From Nonomuraea africana (GTDB lineage Bacteria; Actinomycetota; Actinomycetes; Streptosporangiales; Streptosporangiaceae), in contig NZ_JADBEF010000001.1 of NCBI RefSeq assembly GCF_014873535.1, positions 5,332,001 to 5,396,000 on the forward strand: a stretch of DNA of 64,000 bases, in the 5' to 3' direction. A program made the translations under genes and the position numbers. Under the pieces are notes generated by a model. It did not search any database, had not been told where the DNA came from, and saw nothing but the letters and a program-made list of their open reading frames with translations. Positions 26,775-36,648 of the stretch are shown in pieces; positions within the stretch are counted from its first letter, which is position 1; each line of letters begins with the position of its first letter.

Positions 26775-27247
26775 CGCTGGGTGCGCACCTCCTGCCACGA
26801 CCCCAGGAGCTTGGCCTGCAGGCCGAACATCTCCTTGTGCTCCTCGGGCTCGGCGTGGTCGTAGCCGAGCAGGTGCAGGATGCCGTGGGTGAGAAGCAGG
26901 TCGAGCTCGTCCTCGGTGCTGTGGCCCGCGGTCTCCGCCTGCCTGGCCGCCACCTGCGGGCACAGCACCACGTCGCCGAGGAGCGCGGGGTCGGTGGCGG
27001 CGTCGCCGTCACCTCGCGCGCCACTGCCGGGACGCAGCTCGTCCATGGGGAAGGACAGCACGTCGGTCGGCCCTGGCTCGCCCATCCACTTCTCGTGGAG
27101 GTCGGCCATGACCGACTCGTCGACCACCAGGATCGACAGCTCGGCGAGCGGATTGATGCCCATCTCGCCGAGGACGTGCCCCGCGAGGGCGGCGAACGAC
27201 TGCTCGTCGACCTCCACCCCCGACTCGTTGTTCACTTCAATGCTCAT
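26771..27247 (-). CDS. ybeY: endoribonuclease YbeY
   Basis: The 158-residue protein is a zinc-dependent single-strand RNase needed for 16S rRNA 3'-end maturation and ribosome quality control. The metal motif HGILHLLGYDH is present, preceded by VLSFPMDE. Residues about 80-95 are a small Gly/Asp-rich insert (RPGSGARGDGDAATDP). It lies between phoH and corC and overlaps the latter start, the standard actinobacterial order. Confidence 0.96.
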   Translation of the reverse strand: MSIEVNNESGVEVDEQSFAALAGHVLGEMGINPLAELSILVVDESVMADLHEKWMGEPGPTDVLSFPMDELRPGSGARGDGDAATDPALLGDVVLCPQVAARQAETAGHSTEDELDLLLTHGILHLLGYDHAEPEEHKEMFGLQAKLLGSWQEVRTQR

Positions 27248-27302
27248 GCGTCCTCCTTCGTCGGCCGCCCGAGCATGAGATGGCTGTGTTCCCTGCGCTC
27301 GC

Positions 27303-28337
<1,035 letters not shown>

Positions 28338-28427
28338 GGGCAGGCCTGGCGGCCTGATGCCTCCCGGTCTCGGTCGGGTGTTCTCACTTCATGGTAGCCG
28401 TGCACACCCGCCTGACTCGCGCCATTA

Positions 28428-28772
28428 TCAGCCGGGTGGCCAGGTGAGGTTGCGCCCACCGAGAACATGCGCGTGCACATGGAAAACGGTCTGGCCGGCG
28501 CCCGGCCCCGTGTTGAAGACGACGCGGTAGCCGGAGTCGGTCACACCGTCCTGGAGGGCCACCGCGTGCGCGGCCTTGAGCACGTCGTCGGCGAGACCGT
28601 CGTCGGCGGCGGCGAGCGCGGCAGCGTCGGCGTGGTGCTCCTTCGGGATCACCAGCACGTGCGTGGGAGCCTTCGGGTCGATGTCGCGGAAGGCCAGCAC
28701 CCTGCCGGTCTCGTAGACGATCTCGGCCGGGATCTCCTTGGCGACGATCTTGCAGAAGAGACAGTCGGTCAC
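28428..28772 (-). CDS. HIT family (HINT-type) nucleotide hydrolase
   Basis: The 114-residue protein has the histidine triad HVHAHVLGG with the catalytic His in its second position, and the N-terminal CLFCKIVAKEIPA zinc-type motif. It should hydrolyse purine nucleoside phosphoramidates such as aminoacyl-AMP. It is the usual neighbour upstream of phoH. Only 9 nt separate it from the stop of the upstream solute-binding gene, so it may be read from that unit here. Confidence 0.95.
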   Translation of the reverse strand: MTDCLFCKIVAKEIPAEIVYETGRVLAFRDIDPKAPTHVLVIPKEHHADAAALAAADDGLADDVLKAAHAVALQDGVTDSGYRVVFNTGPGAGQTVFHVHAHVLGGRNLTWPPG

Positions 28773-28781
28773 GGCAGCACC

Positions 28782-30086
28782 CTACCGGCACTTCTCCCCC
28801 GCGCCCGGCCGGCCGGCGACCGCGTCGGGCAGCGCCGTCGCGAGCGCGCGCTCGACCGCGTCCGCGAACTCCGCCCCGCTGGCGTGGTCCTTCTCCAGGA
28901 CGGTGCGCACGCAGTCCCTGAGGGTCTGGCTGAACTGCGCGTAGTGCACGAGCGCGGGACGCTCGGCGGCGGCGAGCGCCTGATGAACGGTCTCGAGCAG
29001 CCGGCCCAGCTCCGCCGGTGTCGCCGACGCGGGCGCGGAGCCGTCCTCGCGCAGCATCTGGCACGAATCGACCCGCTCGTAGGCTGCCTCGACGACGGGC
29101 GCGTAGCCGCCGCAGGAGAACAGCTGCCGCTGGTTGTCGGCCCGCGTGAGGTAGTCGACGAACGCCCTCGACTCGGCGGCCAGCTCGGACCTGGCCGCGA
29201 TCGCCAGGTTCGAGCCGCCGAGCGCGCCGCCGCCCGGCAGCGGTGACACCTCGACCTTCACCCCCGCCTCGGCGAGGCGCAGATAGGCGTAGGGCCAGTG
29301 GCGCAGGTAGCGGGCCGATCCCGTGACGAACTCGGTCAGGCTCTCACGCTCCCTGAAGGGGCCCTCGACGATCTTCTGGGTCTCGCGGGCGTGCCACCAC
29401 GCGGCCAGCCCCTCCTTCGCCCGCGCGTCCACGACCACGCGCTCGCCCTTCAGCACGCCGCCCGTCACCTCCAGCAGGGTCACCGTGCCGCCCTCGTAGT
29501 CGTCGTTCTGGGTGACGAAGCCCTGGAGCGCGGCGTTGCCGTACAGGTCGCGCCAGCCGGCGGGCGCGGGCCCGCCGGCGCGCCGGAAGAGCAGGCCCAC
29601 GTCGGTCGCGAACGGCAGCGCGTACTGCGTGCCCTTCCACTGTCCCGTGGCCAGCGCCGCCGGGACGAACCGCCCGGACGGCACGCCGGTCATGGGCTCC
29701 AGCAGTCCGGCGGCGGCGAACTCGGCGGTCCACGCCGCGTCGAGGATCACCACGTCGTAGCGGGGGCAGCCGTCGCCCTGGAGCGCGGCGAGCATCTCGC
29801 TGCGCTTGACGTCGGCGACAGGGGACAGCTCGATGACGTCGACGTCCTTGTCACTGGGGGCGTTGGTGGCGTTCCAGTTGGTGAAGAGCCTGCGGCGGTA
29901 GCCGTTGACGGACACGTCGCTGCCGGTGGCGACCTGGATCCGCTCTCGCCTCGGGCAGTCGGGCGGGGCCTTGCCCTGCGGCGGCATCGCCGCGAGGGGC
30001 GCCGCGACGCCGAGGAGGACGCCCACGCACAGCGCCGTCCGGTGCCGCCGCAGCCAGCCGCCGAACCACCCCGCCGCGCCCGTCAT
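28782..30086 (-). CDS. membrane-anchored solute-binding-like protein (family 1 type), no transporter
   Basis: The 434-residue protein has one N-terminal membrane anchor (RHRTALCVGVLLGVAAPLAAM) and an extracytoplasmic periplasmic-binding fold. Features of sugar-type binding proteins include YDVVILDAAWTAEFAAAGLLEP, YALPFATDVGLLFRR and ENQR-type TRADNQRQLFSCGGYAP. No ABC permease or ATPase is adjacent. It follows a VWA-fusion gene by 1 nt, so the two proteins are made together. Separation from transport suggests sensing or complex assembly on the cell surface; this is inference. Confidence 0.75.
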   Translation of the reverse strand: MTGAAGWFGGWLRRHRTALCVGVLLGVAAPLAAMPPQGKAPPDCPRRERIQVATGSDVSVNGYRRRLFTNWNATNAPSDKDVDVIELSPVADVKRSEMLAALQGDGCPRYDVVILDAAWTAEFAAAGLLEPMTGVPSGRFVPAALATGQWKGTQYALPFATDVGLLFRRAGGPAPAGWRDLYGNAALQGFVTQNDDYEGGTVTLLEVTGGVLKGERVVVDARAKEGLAAWWHARETQKIVEGPFRERESLTEFVTGSARYLRHWPYAYLRLAEAGVKVEVSPLPGGGALGGSNLAIAARSELAAESRAFVDYLTRADNQRQLFSCGGYAPVVEAAYERVDSCQMLREDGSAPASATPAELGRLLETVHQALAAAERPALVHYAQFSQTLRDCVRTVLEKDHASGAEFADAVERALATALPDAVAGRPGAGEKCR

Positions 30087-30087
30087 G

Positions 30088-31956
30088 TCACGGCCTCCAG
30101 AGTCGGTCGAGGAACCTGTCCGCCGCCACGACGGGGTCCTGGTTCACCCACACGCAGCCGGTCTGCTCGCCGTCCAGCAGCATCTCGAGGGCGGGCAGGT
30201 CGCAATCTTCCTCCCCGACCAGGACGACCTCGACCCGCACGCCTGGCAGGTCGATCCGGCCGGTGGGCAGTCTGGTTCCGTCGGTGAGGATCACCACCAC
30301 CGGGTCGTGCCAGGCGCCCGCCGTCTCGGCCGCCTCGCGCGCCACCTGGTCGAGCGGCACGTCACCGCGCGACAGGGGCAGGTTCCGCAGCGACACCGCC
30401 GCGGCTTCGGGCGTGTCGGCCGTCTGGGGAGTCGGGGGCGGGCGCACGGTCCCCTGTGAGAAGAGCCTGAGCCGCACGGAGTCGGTGTCGCCGTGCAGCC
30501 GCCCGAGCAGAGCGGTGCCGAACTGCTGGGCCCTGCGCAGCGGGCTCACGCCGTCCAGCAGGGCGTTGTCCATGGTCAAGGAGGTGTCGACGGCCAGGAC
30601 CACGCTCGTCTCGGGGTGGGCCATGAGCAGCCTGTCGAGCATGGCCGCGTAGTCGCCGGGGCCGGCCGGCACGACGTCGTCGTTGGTGTCGGCCAGCGAC
30701 AGCCCAGGGAAGGAGCCCTTCCCCTCGGTGTCCCTGAACCCGTTGCCCGGCGCCCACTCCTTCTCCAGCCAGTCCTTGTACCTGGCCACCCAGGCGCTGC
30801 GATCGGCGCTGTGGTCGGGCCACCTGACCGAGATCACCTTGTACTCCAGGCGCGGGCCGCCCTCCAGGGTGTACGGCACAGCCGCCGGTCCGCCCGGCTG
30901 ACCGGGGCAGCGGCCGAAGCGCTCACCCCTGCTGAACGCGGCGAAGAGGTACTCAGGCACCAGCAGGGGGCGCCTTTCGAGCTCGAGGCGCGCGCCGAGC
31001 CTGCACAGCAGTGACGCCGCGTCGCGTCCGGCCGCCTCGGGCAGCGTGAGCTCCCGCTCGGTGGCCGCGTCGGCGGATCGTGCGGCGCCCCGGTAGAGGG
31101 CGAGGCTCCCGGCCAGGGCGCTCTCCGACAGATCGGCCCGCGGACGCAGCAGGTGCGCGGCCTTGGCCATCTCCGCCGACACATGAGTCTCACCATCAGG
31201 GAAGGCAGGCGCCGCCTGCGGTGGCACCGCGATCACCAACTCGGAGGTGGCGAACGTCCCCAGGTCGTCCAGGACCACCTTCGAGGCGACGTTCTCGACC
31301 CGCTGCTCGGCCAGGCGCACCGAGGCGGAGGTGGCGGCGATCCAGGCGTCGGGGCGCGGGCCCGTCAGCTCCAGGTAGCCGGGCGCGCGGGGAACGGCCC
31401 ACTCCCTGGCGAACCCCGCGTAGAAGTCCTTCAGCGGTGGCATCGCGTCGGTGCTGATCCTGATGGGCGAGCAGCCGGACTCGTCGGCGACGTCGCGGGC
31501 GAACTCCCTGCCCGCCCGGTCGAACAGCTCGACGCCCTCGGGCGCCGTGACGACCCTGATCTGCAGCGTGGGAGGGCAGATCCCGCCGGTCCCGCGCAGG
31601 GAGCCGTCGGCGGCCAGTGGCACGGAGGCGGCGGCCAGCACCAGCACGCCGACCACGAGACCCGCCAGGCCCGCGGCGCCGCTGGCCACCACGCCACCCG
31701 CCCAGGCGAGGAGCTCTCCCGCGGCCTCCCGTGGCTTCCTGAGCGCCCGCGCCACCTTCTTCCTGGCCACCCACGCGGCCGCCAGCAGAGCGCATCCGAT
31801 GAGCCCGGCGCCCCAGAGCGGGCGGTCGGCGACGAAGGTGGCGAGTGCCACCAAGGCGGTAATAAGGGCGGTAATCTCCGGAACGCGAGTGTTGGGAATG
31901 GTGTTGCGCCGGCCACTTGTGGTGTCAGAAGGTGTCGGTGGGTTCTCCTCTGCCAT
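30088..31956 (-). CDS. membrane protein with solute-binding-like domain fused to VWA domain
   Basis: The 622-residue protein starts at ATG 31956 (GCGAGGT upstream). Residues about 25-125 hold membrane helices (ITALITALVALATFVA, GAGLIGCALLAAAWVA, VVASGAAGLAGLVVGVLVLA). A type II periplasmic-binding-like domain follows at about 135-420, starting ICPPTLQIRVVTAPEGVELF. A von Willebrand factor A domain closes it (about 440-620), with MIDAS-like DTSLT and VVVILTDGT. VWA domains mediate metal-dependent protein contacts. It is paired with a second binding-type protein and lies divergent from a sigma/anti-sigma pair. Function unknown. Confidence 0.75.
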   Translation of the reverse strand: MAEENPPTPSDTTSGRRNTIPNTRVPEITALITALVALATFVADRPLWGAGLIGCALLAAAWVARKKVARALRKPREAAGELLAWAGGVVASGAAGLAGLVVGVLVLAAASVPLAADGSLRGTGGICPPTLQIRVVTAPEGVELFDRAGREFARDVADESGCSPIRISTDAMPPLKDFYAGFAREWAVPRAPGYLELTGPRPDAWIAATSASVRLAEQRVENVASKVVLDDLGTFATSELVIAVPPQAAPAFPDGETHVSAEMAKAAHLLRPRADLSESALAGSLALYRGAARSADAATERELTLPEAAGRDAASLLCRLGARLELERRPLLVPEYLFAAFSRGERFGRCPGQPGGPAAVPYTLEGGPRLEYKVISVRWPDHSADRSAWVARYKDWLEKEWAPGNGFRDTEGKGSFPGLSLADTNDDVVPAGPGDYAAMLDRLLMAHPETSVVLAVDTSLTMDNALLDGVSPLRRAQQFGTALLGRLHGDTDSVRLRLFSQGTVRPPPTPQTADTPEAAAVSLRNLPLSRGDVPLDQVAREAAETAGAWHDPVVVILTDGTRLPTGRIDLPGVRVEVVLVGEEDCDLPALEMLLDGEQTGCVWVNQDPVVAADRFLDRLWRP

Positions 31957-32135
31957 GACCTCGCCCAAAGATCGCCCGTCAGAGTAGTCCGCGCATTCTA
32001 TGAATCCCGCCTCGGAATCACCAGCAGAACGAGTGACTGGTGAGAAACGTGCCAGCGGTCCGTTGCCAATCGGTAATCGCTCATGCCGTGCGCGCAAAGA
32101 TCCGCACAGTTAGGGTGTGTGTGCGACAATCCTCC

Positions 32136-32158
32136 GGAAACTAAGACGATTCAGGGTC
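32136..32158 (+). promoter_or_regulatory. possible ECF-type promoter of sigma gene
   Basis: GGAAAC (32136-32141) and GTC (32156-32158), spaced 14 nt, resemble an ECF-sigma promoter with a short spacer. They lie 34 nt upstream of the sigma factor gene and would allow autoregulation. Confidence 0.3.
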
Positions 32159-32192
32159 GGGCGAGGCCACCTGGCGAGGACACGACTGGGTC

Positions 32193-32798
32193 ATGCCCCC
32201 TAAGGAACCGCAAGAGCGTAAACCCTCCGGGAAGGCTGAGCGTCCCACTGATGTGACCACCGAAACCCTTCTGGCCGACAGGTCGTTAGGGGCGGTGCCG
32301 GTCGGGTGGGATGCCGACATGGCCGTGACTGCGCTCTACAGCGCGCACTTTCGGTCATTGGTGCGTCTCGCTGTGTTGCTGGTGCGCGACATAGCAACAG
32401 CGGAGGAAGTCGTGCAGGATGCGTTCGTCGCCATTCATGGCGCATGGCGCAGACTTCGCGACCCCGACAAAGCACTCGCCTACCTTCGTCAGTCTGTCGT
32501 CAACCGGTCCCGTTCCGTGCTGCGTCACCGCGCGGTCGTCGAGAAGTACGCTCCCAAGGGTCTGCCCGACGCCCCGAGCGCCGAGAACGGCGCGATCGGC
32601 GAGCTCGAACGCTCGGCCGTCATCGAGGCGCTGCGGGCCCTGCCCGCGAGACAGAGAGAGGCGTTGGTTCTTCGCTACTACGGGGACCTGTCCGAGGCCG
32701 AGATCGCCCATGCCATGGGCATCAGCAAGGGCGCCGTCAAGAGCCACACGGCACGTGGCATGGCCGCCCTGCGTTCCGTTCTGGAGAAGATGTCATGA
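32193..32798 (+). CDS. ECF (SigE-family) RNA polymerase sigma factor
   Basis: The 201-residue sigma factor has region 2 (LYSAHFRSLVRLAVLLVRD, AEEVVQDAFVAIHGAWRRL) and region 4 (LPARQREALVLRYYGDLSEAEIAHAMGISKGAVKSHTARGM). The first about 40 residues are not conserved and ATG 32319 (MAVTALYSAHF) is a possible true start. If translation begins at 32193, codon 32 is a rare TTA (32286-32288). Its stop overlaps the next ATG (ATGA), coupling it to a membrane protein that is probably its anti-sigma partner. Confidence 0.9.
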   Translation: MPPKEPQERKPSGKAERPTDVTTETLLADRSLGAVPVGWDADMAVTALYSAHFRSLVRLAVLLVRDIATAEEVVQDAFVAIHGAWRRLRDPDKALAYLRQSVVNRSRSVLRHRAVVEKYAPKGLPDAPSAENGAIGELERSAVIEALRALPARQREALVLRYYGDLSEAEIAHAMGISKGAVKSHTARGMAALRSVLEKMS

Positions 32799-33418
32799 CC
32801 CTGCCCCCGGACGAGCACGGCGACATCCTGCGCCGAGTGCTGCGCGCGGAGGCCGACGCCGTCGTGCCGTCTCCCGAGGGTTTGGAGATCATCCGCGCGC
32901 GCATCGAACGGCGTGGGCTACGAGGGCTTTTCTGGCTGCGCGCGGGCGCCGCGGCGGCGGGCGCCGTCCTCGTAGCGGGGACGATCGTGATGGTCGTCCC
33001 GGAGCTTCGCAACAGGGTGATGGACGTCCAGCCCGTCACTCCGATAGACGACACGAGCAGCCTGCTGCCCGACAAGTCGGCCACCTCCAGGCCGCCCACG
33101 TCACCGCCGCCCACCGAGCAGCAGACCAGACCCGCCGTGCCACCGCCGCCCGTGAGCGTCCCGCCGACCAAGGAGACGTCAGAGACTCACGCGCCGACCA
33201 GGAAGGCGAAGCCGACGCCCACTCCGACGCCGTGCGCGTCGGAGAGCGCCCAGCCGCCGGAGGAGTGCCTCGACGGCACCCCGACCCCCACCCCGTCGGC
33301 CACGCCCTCGGAGCGCGCCGAGAACCCCGACAACCCCGACTGCGGCGCGGACCAGTGCTCGCCCGAGGACCCCGTGCCCACGCCCACCGACATCGCCAGC
33401 CCGCTGTCCAGCCCCTGA
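32795..33418 (+). CDS. putative anti-sigma-type membrane protein with Pro/Thr-rich exterior
   Basis: The 207-residue protein has a short cytosolic N-terminus (about 1-45, LRRVLRAEADAVVPSPEGLEIIRARIE) and one membrane helix (AAAAGAVLVAGTIVMVV). A long extracytoplasmic tail rich in Pro, Thr and Ser follows, with four cysteines (PCASE, EECLD, DCGAD, QCSPE). Topology and 4-nt overlap with the sigma gene suggest an anti-sigma factor that senses the cell exterior. No zinc H-x3-C-x2-C motif is visible, so this role is inferred from context only. Confidence 0.7.
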   Translation: MTLPPDEHGDILRRVLRAEADAVVPSPEGLEIIRARIERRGLRGLFWLRAGAAAAGAVLVAGTIVMVVPELRNRVMDVQPVTPIDDTSSLLPDKSATSRPPTSPPPTEQQTRPAVPPPPVSVPPTKETSETHAPTRKAKPTPTPTPCASESAQPPEECLDGTPTPTPSATPSERAENPDNPDCGADQCSPEDPVPTPTDIASPLSSP

Positions 33419-33425
33419 CCGCCGG

Positions 33426-34163
33426 TCACCAGCGCCCGGTGCGCGCCTGCACGACCGCGGCCGCCGCCACCCCCGCCGTGGAGGTGCGCAGCACGGTCGG
33501 GCCGAGCAGCACGGGGACGGCCTTCGCGGCCGTGAACCGGTCGAGCTCGTCGGCCGAGATCCCGCCCTCGGGCCCCACGACGAGCACGATGTCGCCGCTC
33601 ACCGGCAACTCGGCCGTCGCGAGGGACGTGGCGGCCTCCTCGTGCAGCACCAGCGCCAGCGCCGCGTCCGACAGCAGCTCGGCGACCCGCGCGGTGGAGT
33701 GCGGCTCCGCCACCTCCGCGGCGTGGAACCTGCGGGCCTGCTTGCCCGCCTCACGCGCGGTGGACCGCCACCTGCCGAGCGCCTTGGCGACCTTGTCGCC
33801 CTTCCACTGGGTGATGCTCCGCGAGGCCGACCACGGGACGATCACGTCGACGCCCGCCTCGGTCATCATCTCGACCGCCAGCTCACCCCGATCGCCCTTG
33901 GGCAGGCCCTGCACGACGATCAGCCGTGGCGCGGGCGCGGGCACCTCGTAGCGGCGCAGCACCTCCACGCGCAGGGAGTCCTTGAAGACCTCGCGGGCCA
34001 CGCACTCGGCGACCTGTCCCGCGCCGTCGGTCAGGTCGAGCCGCTCCCCCTCACGCAGGCGCCGCACCGCCGCCGCGTGCCGCCCCTCGGGTCCGCCCAG
34101 CACGAACTCGCCGCGCGCGAAGTCGGCGGCGTCGGCCAGGAACACGGGAACGGTCACACGCAT
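33426..34163 (-). CDS. rsmE: 16S rRNA (uracil1498-N3)-methyltransferase RsmE
   Basis: The 245-residue SPOUT methyltransferase has an N-terminal PUA-like region (EGRHAAAVRRLREGERLDLTDG). The knotted SAM domain shows QGLPKGDR, WSASRSI, STAREAGKQARR, VVGPEGGISADE and LGPTVLRTSTAG. It modifies U1498 of 16S rRNA. It is convergent with the anti-sigma-type gene (7-nt gap) and lies downstream of dnaJ, the conserved order hrcA-dnaJ-rsmE. Confidence 0.97.
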   Translation of the reverse strand: MRVTVPVFLADAADFARGEFVLGGPEGRHAAAVRRLREGERLDLTDGAGQVAECVAREVFKDSLRVEVLRRYEVPAPAPRLIVVQGLPKGDRGELAVEMMTEAGVDVIVPWSASRSITQWKGDKVAKALGRWRSTAREAGKQARRFHAAEVAEPHSTARVAELLSDAALALVLHEEAATSLATAELPVSGDIVLVVGPEGGISADELDRFTAAKAVPVLLGPTVLRTSTAGVAAAAVVQARTGRW

Positions 34164-34189
34164 CTCCCCCTACACGGGCGATGTGACGG

Positions 34190-34273
34190 CGGCCCGCCGA
34201 AGTCGCGCTGGAGCAGCGTGATGGACGGGCGCCAGCCCCGTGACCGCACTGGCGCCGGACCGGCGGGCCGTAC
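34190..34273 (-). repeat. dispersed 3'-flank element, copy A (after dnaJ)
   Basis: On the minus strand it begins GTACGGC 15 nt after the dnaJ stop. Terminal CGGCCCGCCG (34190-34199) and CGGCGGGCCG (34261-34270) pair perfectly, and inside them GGCGCCAG (34228-34235) pairs with CTGGCGCC (34249-34256). It shares CCGTCCATCACGC and CTCCAGC blocks with copy C and GCTGCTCCAGCG-GACTTCGG with copy B. Confidence 0.8.
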
Positions 34274-34288
34274 AGAGAGAACTATCGG

Positions 34289-35425
34289 TCATCGGCCGTT
34301 GAAAGCATCACGGAGCCGGGAGAAAAAACCCTGTTGTCCAGGGGCGAACTTGCCGGGGGGCCGTTCCTCGCCGCGGAGCTTGGACAGCTCCCTGAGCAGG
34401 TCCTCCTGCGCCTGGTCGAGGCGCATCGGGGTCTCGACGTTGACGTGGATCAGCAGATCGCCCCTGCCGGTCTCGTTGAGGCGCTGGACGCCGCGGCCGA
34501 ACATCGTGATGACCTGCCCCGACTGGGTGCCGGGCCGCACGTCGATCTCCTCGGCCCCGTCGAGGGTCTCGACGGTCAGCGACGTGCCGAGCGCGGCCGC
34601 CGTCATCGGGATCTGCACCGTGCAGTGGAGGTCGTCGCCGCGCCGCTCGAATATCTCGTGCGGCTTCTCGACGATCTCGAGGAACAGGTCTCCGGGCGGG
34701 CCGCCGCCCGGACCGACCTCGCCCTCGCCGGCCAGCTGGATGTGGGTGCCGTCCTCGACGCCGGCGGGGATGCGGACCTTGATCGTACGGCGGGTGCGGA
34801 CCCGGCCGTCGCCCGAGCACTCCTGGCAGGGGTGCCTGATGATCGAGCCGAAGCCGCCGCACTGGGGGCACGGCCTCGAGGTCATGACCTGGCCCAGGAA
34901 GGACCTGGTGACCTGGGAGATCTCGCCGCGCCCCTGACACATGTCGCAGGTGTCGGGGTGCGTTCCCGGCGCCGCGCCCGAGCCCGTGCAGACCTCGCAC
35001 AGCACCGCGGTGTCGACGTTGAGCTCGCGCGTCGTGCCGAACGCCGACTCGCGGAGGTCGAGCTCCACCCTGATCGTGGCATTGCGGCCGCGCCTGGCCC
35101 GGCTCCTCGGCCCGCGGGCGCCGCCCGCCGAGCCGAAGAAGGCGTCCATGATGTCGCTGAAGGGGAAGCCCGCGCCGAAGCCGCCCGCACCCGCTCCCGC
35201 ACCGGCGCCGGCGAAGGGATCGGCGCCGAGGTCGTACATCTGGCGCTTGTTGGGATCGGACAGGACCTCGTAGGCCTGCGTGATCTCCTTGAAGCGCTCC
35301 TGCGTCTCGGGATCGGGGTTCACATCGGGGTGCAGCTCGCGGGCCAGCCGACGATAGGCCTTCTTGATCTCGTCCTGACTGGCGTCACGGCGCACCCCGA
35401 GGGTGCCGTAGTAGTCGTTTGCCAC
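34289..35425 (-). CDS. dnaJ: chaperone DnaJ (DnaJ2 type)
   Basis: The 378-residue type I J-protein stimulates DnaK ATPase and holds unfolded proteins. The J-domain has the HPD motif (ARELHPDVNPD). A Gly/Ala/Phe linker follows, then four CxxCxGxG zinc motifs (CEVCTGSG, CDMCQGRG, CPQCGGFG, CQECSGDG) and the C-terminal client-binding domains. It starts 11 nt after the hrcA stop and is co-repressed through CIRCE. This is the second, HrcA-linked dnaJ of actinomycetes. Confidence 0.97.
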   Translation of the reverse strand: MANDYYGTLGVRRDASQDEIKKAYRRLARELHPDVNPDPETQERFKEITQAYEVLSDPNKRQMYDLGADPFAGAGAGAGAGGFGAGFPFSDIMDAFFGSAGGARGPRSRARRGRNATIRVELDLRESAFGTTRELNVDTAVLCEVCTGSGAAPGTHPDTCDMCQGRGEISQVTRSFLGQVMTSRPCPQCGGFGSIIRHPCQECSGDGRVRTRRTIKVRIPAGVEDGTHIQLAGEGEVGPGGGPPGDLFLEIVEKPHEIFERRGDDLHCTVQIPMTAAALGTSLTVETLDGAEEIDVRPGTQSGQVITMFGRGVQRLNETGRGDLLIHVNVETPMRLDQAQEDLLRELSKLRGEERPPGKFAPGQQGFFSRLRDAFNGR

Positions 35426-35436
35426 TTATCGACCTC

Positions 35437-36441
35437 TTATGAAGCAGCCAGGATCTGGCTGACGTAGCGTGCCACGGCGCGCACAGCGCCCATTGTCACG
35501 GGGTAGTCCATCCGGGTGGGGCCGAGCACGCCGAGGCGGGCACCAGAACCGTAGCCGGTCGCGACGAGGGAGGTGCCACGCAGTCCGGTGTAGGGGTTTT
35601 CCGAGCCGATCCTGACGGTGAGGGCGGTCGGCATGTCGGAGGTCTCACCGAGCAGGCGCATGAGCACGACCTGCTCCTCGAGCGCCTCGAGAACGTCTCG
35701 CAGGCCCGTGGTGAAGTCGGCGCCCGCCAGGTTGGCGGCCCCCGCGAAGACGATCTTCTCATCATGGCGCTCGACGAGGGTCTCCAGCAGCACCGACAGG
35801 ATCGTCGCCGCGGCCGGGCGGTCTTCGACGGGCAACCGTTCGGGCAGGTCGGAGATCTGGTCGGGCACCTGGCTGAGCCCGCAGCCGTCGAGGCAGGCGT
35901 TGAGCATCGCGCGCAGGTGCGCGATCCTCGACTCCTCGATCCGCTCGGGCAGCTCGATCACGCGCTGCTCGACCCGGCCGGTGTTCGTGATCAGCACGAA
36001 CATCACCCGCCGGTCGGTCAGCGGCACCAGCTCGAGGTGGCGCACCGTCGACTGCGACAGCGTGGGGTACTGCACCACCGCCACCTGCCTGGTCAGCTGC
36101 GCGAGCAGCCGGACCGTGCGGGTCACCACGTCGTCGAGGTCGACCGCTCCAGCGAGGAAGGTCTCGATGGCCCTGCGCTCGGCGGCGGACAGGGGTTTGA
36201 TCTGCGAGAGCTTGTCGACGAAGAGCCGGTAGCCCTTGTCGGTCGGCACCCGACCGGCGCTCGTGTGCGGCTGGGTGATGTATCCCTGCTCCTCCAGCGC
36301 GGCCATGTCGTTCCTGACCGTGGCCGGAGAGACGTTGAGGTTGTGGCGATCGGCCAGCGCCTTGGATCCCACCGGTTCATTGGTTGAGACGTAGTCCTCG
36401 ACAATGGCGCGGAGCACCGCCAGCTTCCGATCATCGAGCAC
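35437..36441 (-). CDS. hrcA: heat-inducible transcription repressor HrcA
   Basis: The 334-residue repressor has an N-terminal winged helix (AVLRAIVEDYVSTNEPVGSKAL, LNVSPATVRNDMAALEEQGYI), the GAF-like middle and the conserved C-terminal GPTRMDYPVTMGAVRAVARYVSQIL. It binds CIRCE sites and is kept active by GroEL. A CIRCE element lies 37 nt upstream of its start, so it represses its own operon with dnaJ. Confidence 0.97.
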   Translation of the reverse strand: MLDDRKLAVLRAIVEDYVSTNEPVGSKALADRHNLNVSPATVRNDMAALEEQGYITQPHTSAGRVPTDKGYRLFVDKLSQIKPLSAAERRAIETFLAGAVDLDDVVTRTVRLLAQLTRQVAVVQYPTLSQSTVRHLELVPLTDRRVMFVLITNTGRVEQRVIELPERIEESRIAHLRAMLNACLDGCGLSQVPDQISDLPERLPVEDRPAAATILSVLLETLVERHDEKIVFAGAANLAGADFTTGLRDVLEALEEQVVLMRLLGETSDMPTALTVRIGSENPYTGLRGTSLVATGYGSGARLGVLGPTRMDYPVTMGAVRAVARYVSQILAAS

Positions 36442-36477
36442 GTGCTCACCTCCCTGCCTCTTGAGGAAACGACAGGT

Positions 36478-36504
36478 CTAGCACTCTGTGTTCCCGAGTG
36501 CCAA
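36478..36504 (-). promoter_or_regulatory. CIRCE operator overlapping hrcA promoter
   Basis: CTAGCACTC (36478-36486), 9-nt spacer, GAGTGCCAA (36496-36504) fits the CIRCE consensus TTAGCACTC-N9-GAGTGCTAA with two mismatches. On the minus strand TTGGCA and TAGACC, 18 nt apart, form the -35 and -10, so bound HrcA would cover the promoter. Confidence 0.93.
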
Positions 36505-36648
36505 GTGTACGGCTCTCGCCCACAGGGTGCGATAACGCGCACAGTCAAGCCGGCTGCAAGCCGTACGCCGACAATACTGCCCATGACCGACGTTCCCTCC
36601 CGTGCCGGCGGCACCCGCGACGACGGGGTGATTTGCTACGGTCCCCCC

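Noticed and set aside
36442..36648. N-terminal extension of the DUF3097 protein
   Set aside because: It would overlap CIRCE and the hrcA promoter and adds residues without family similarity.
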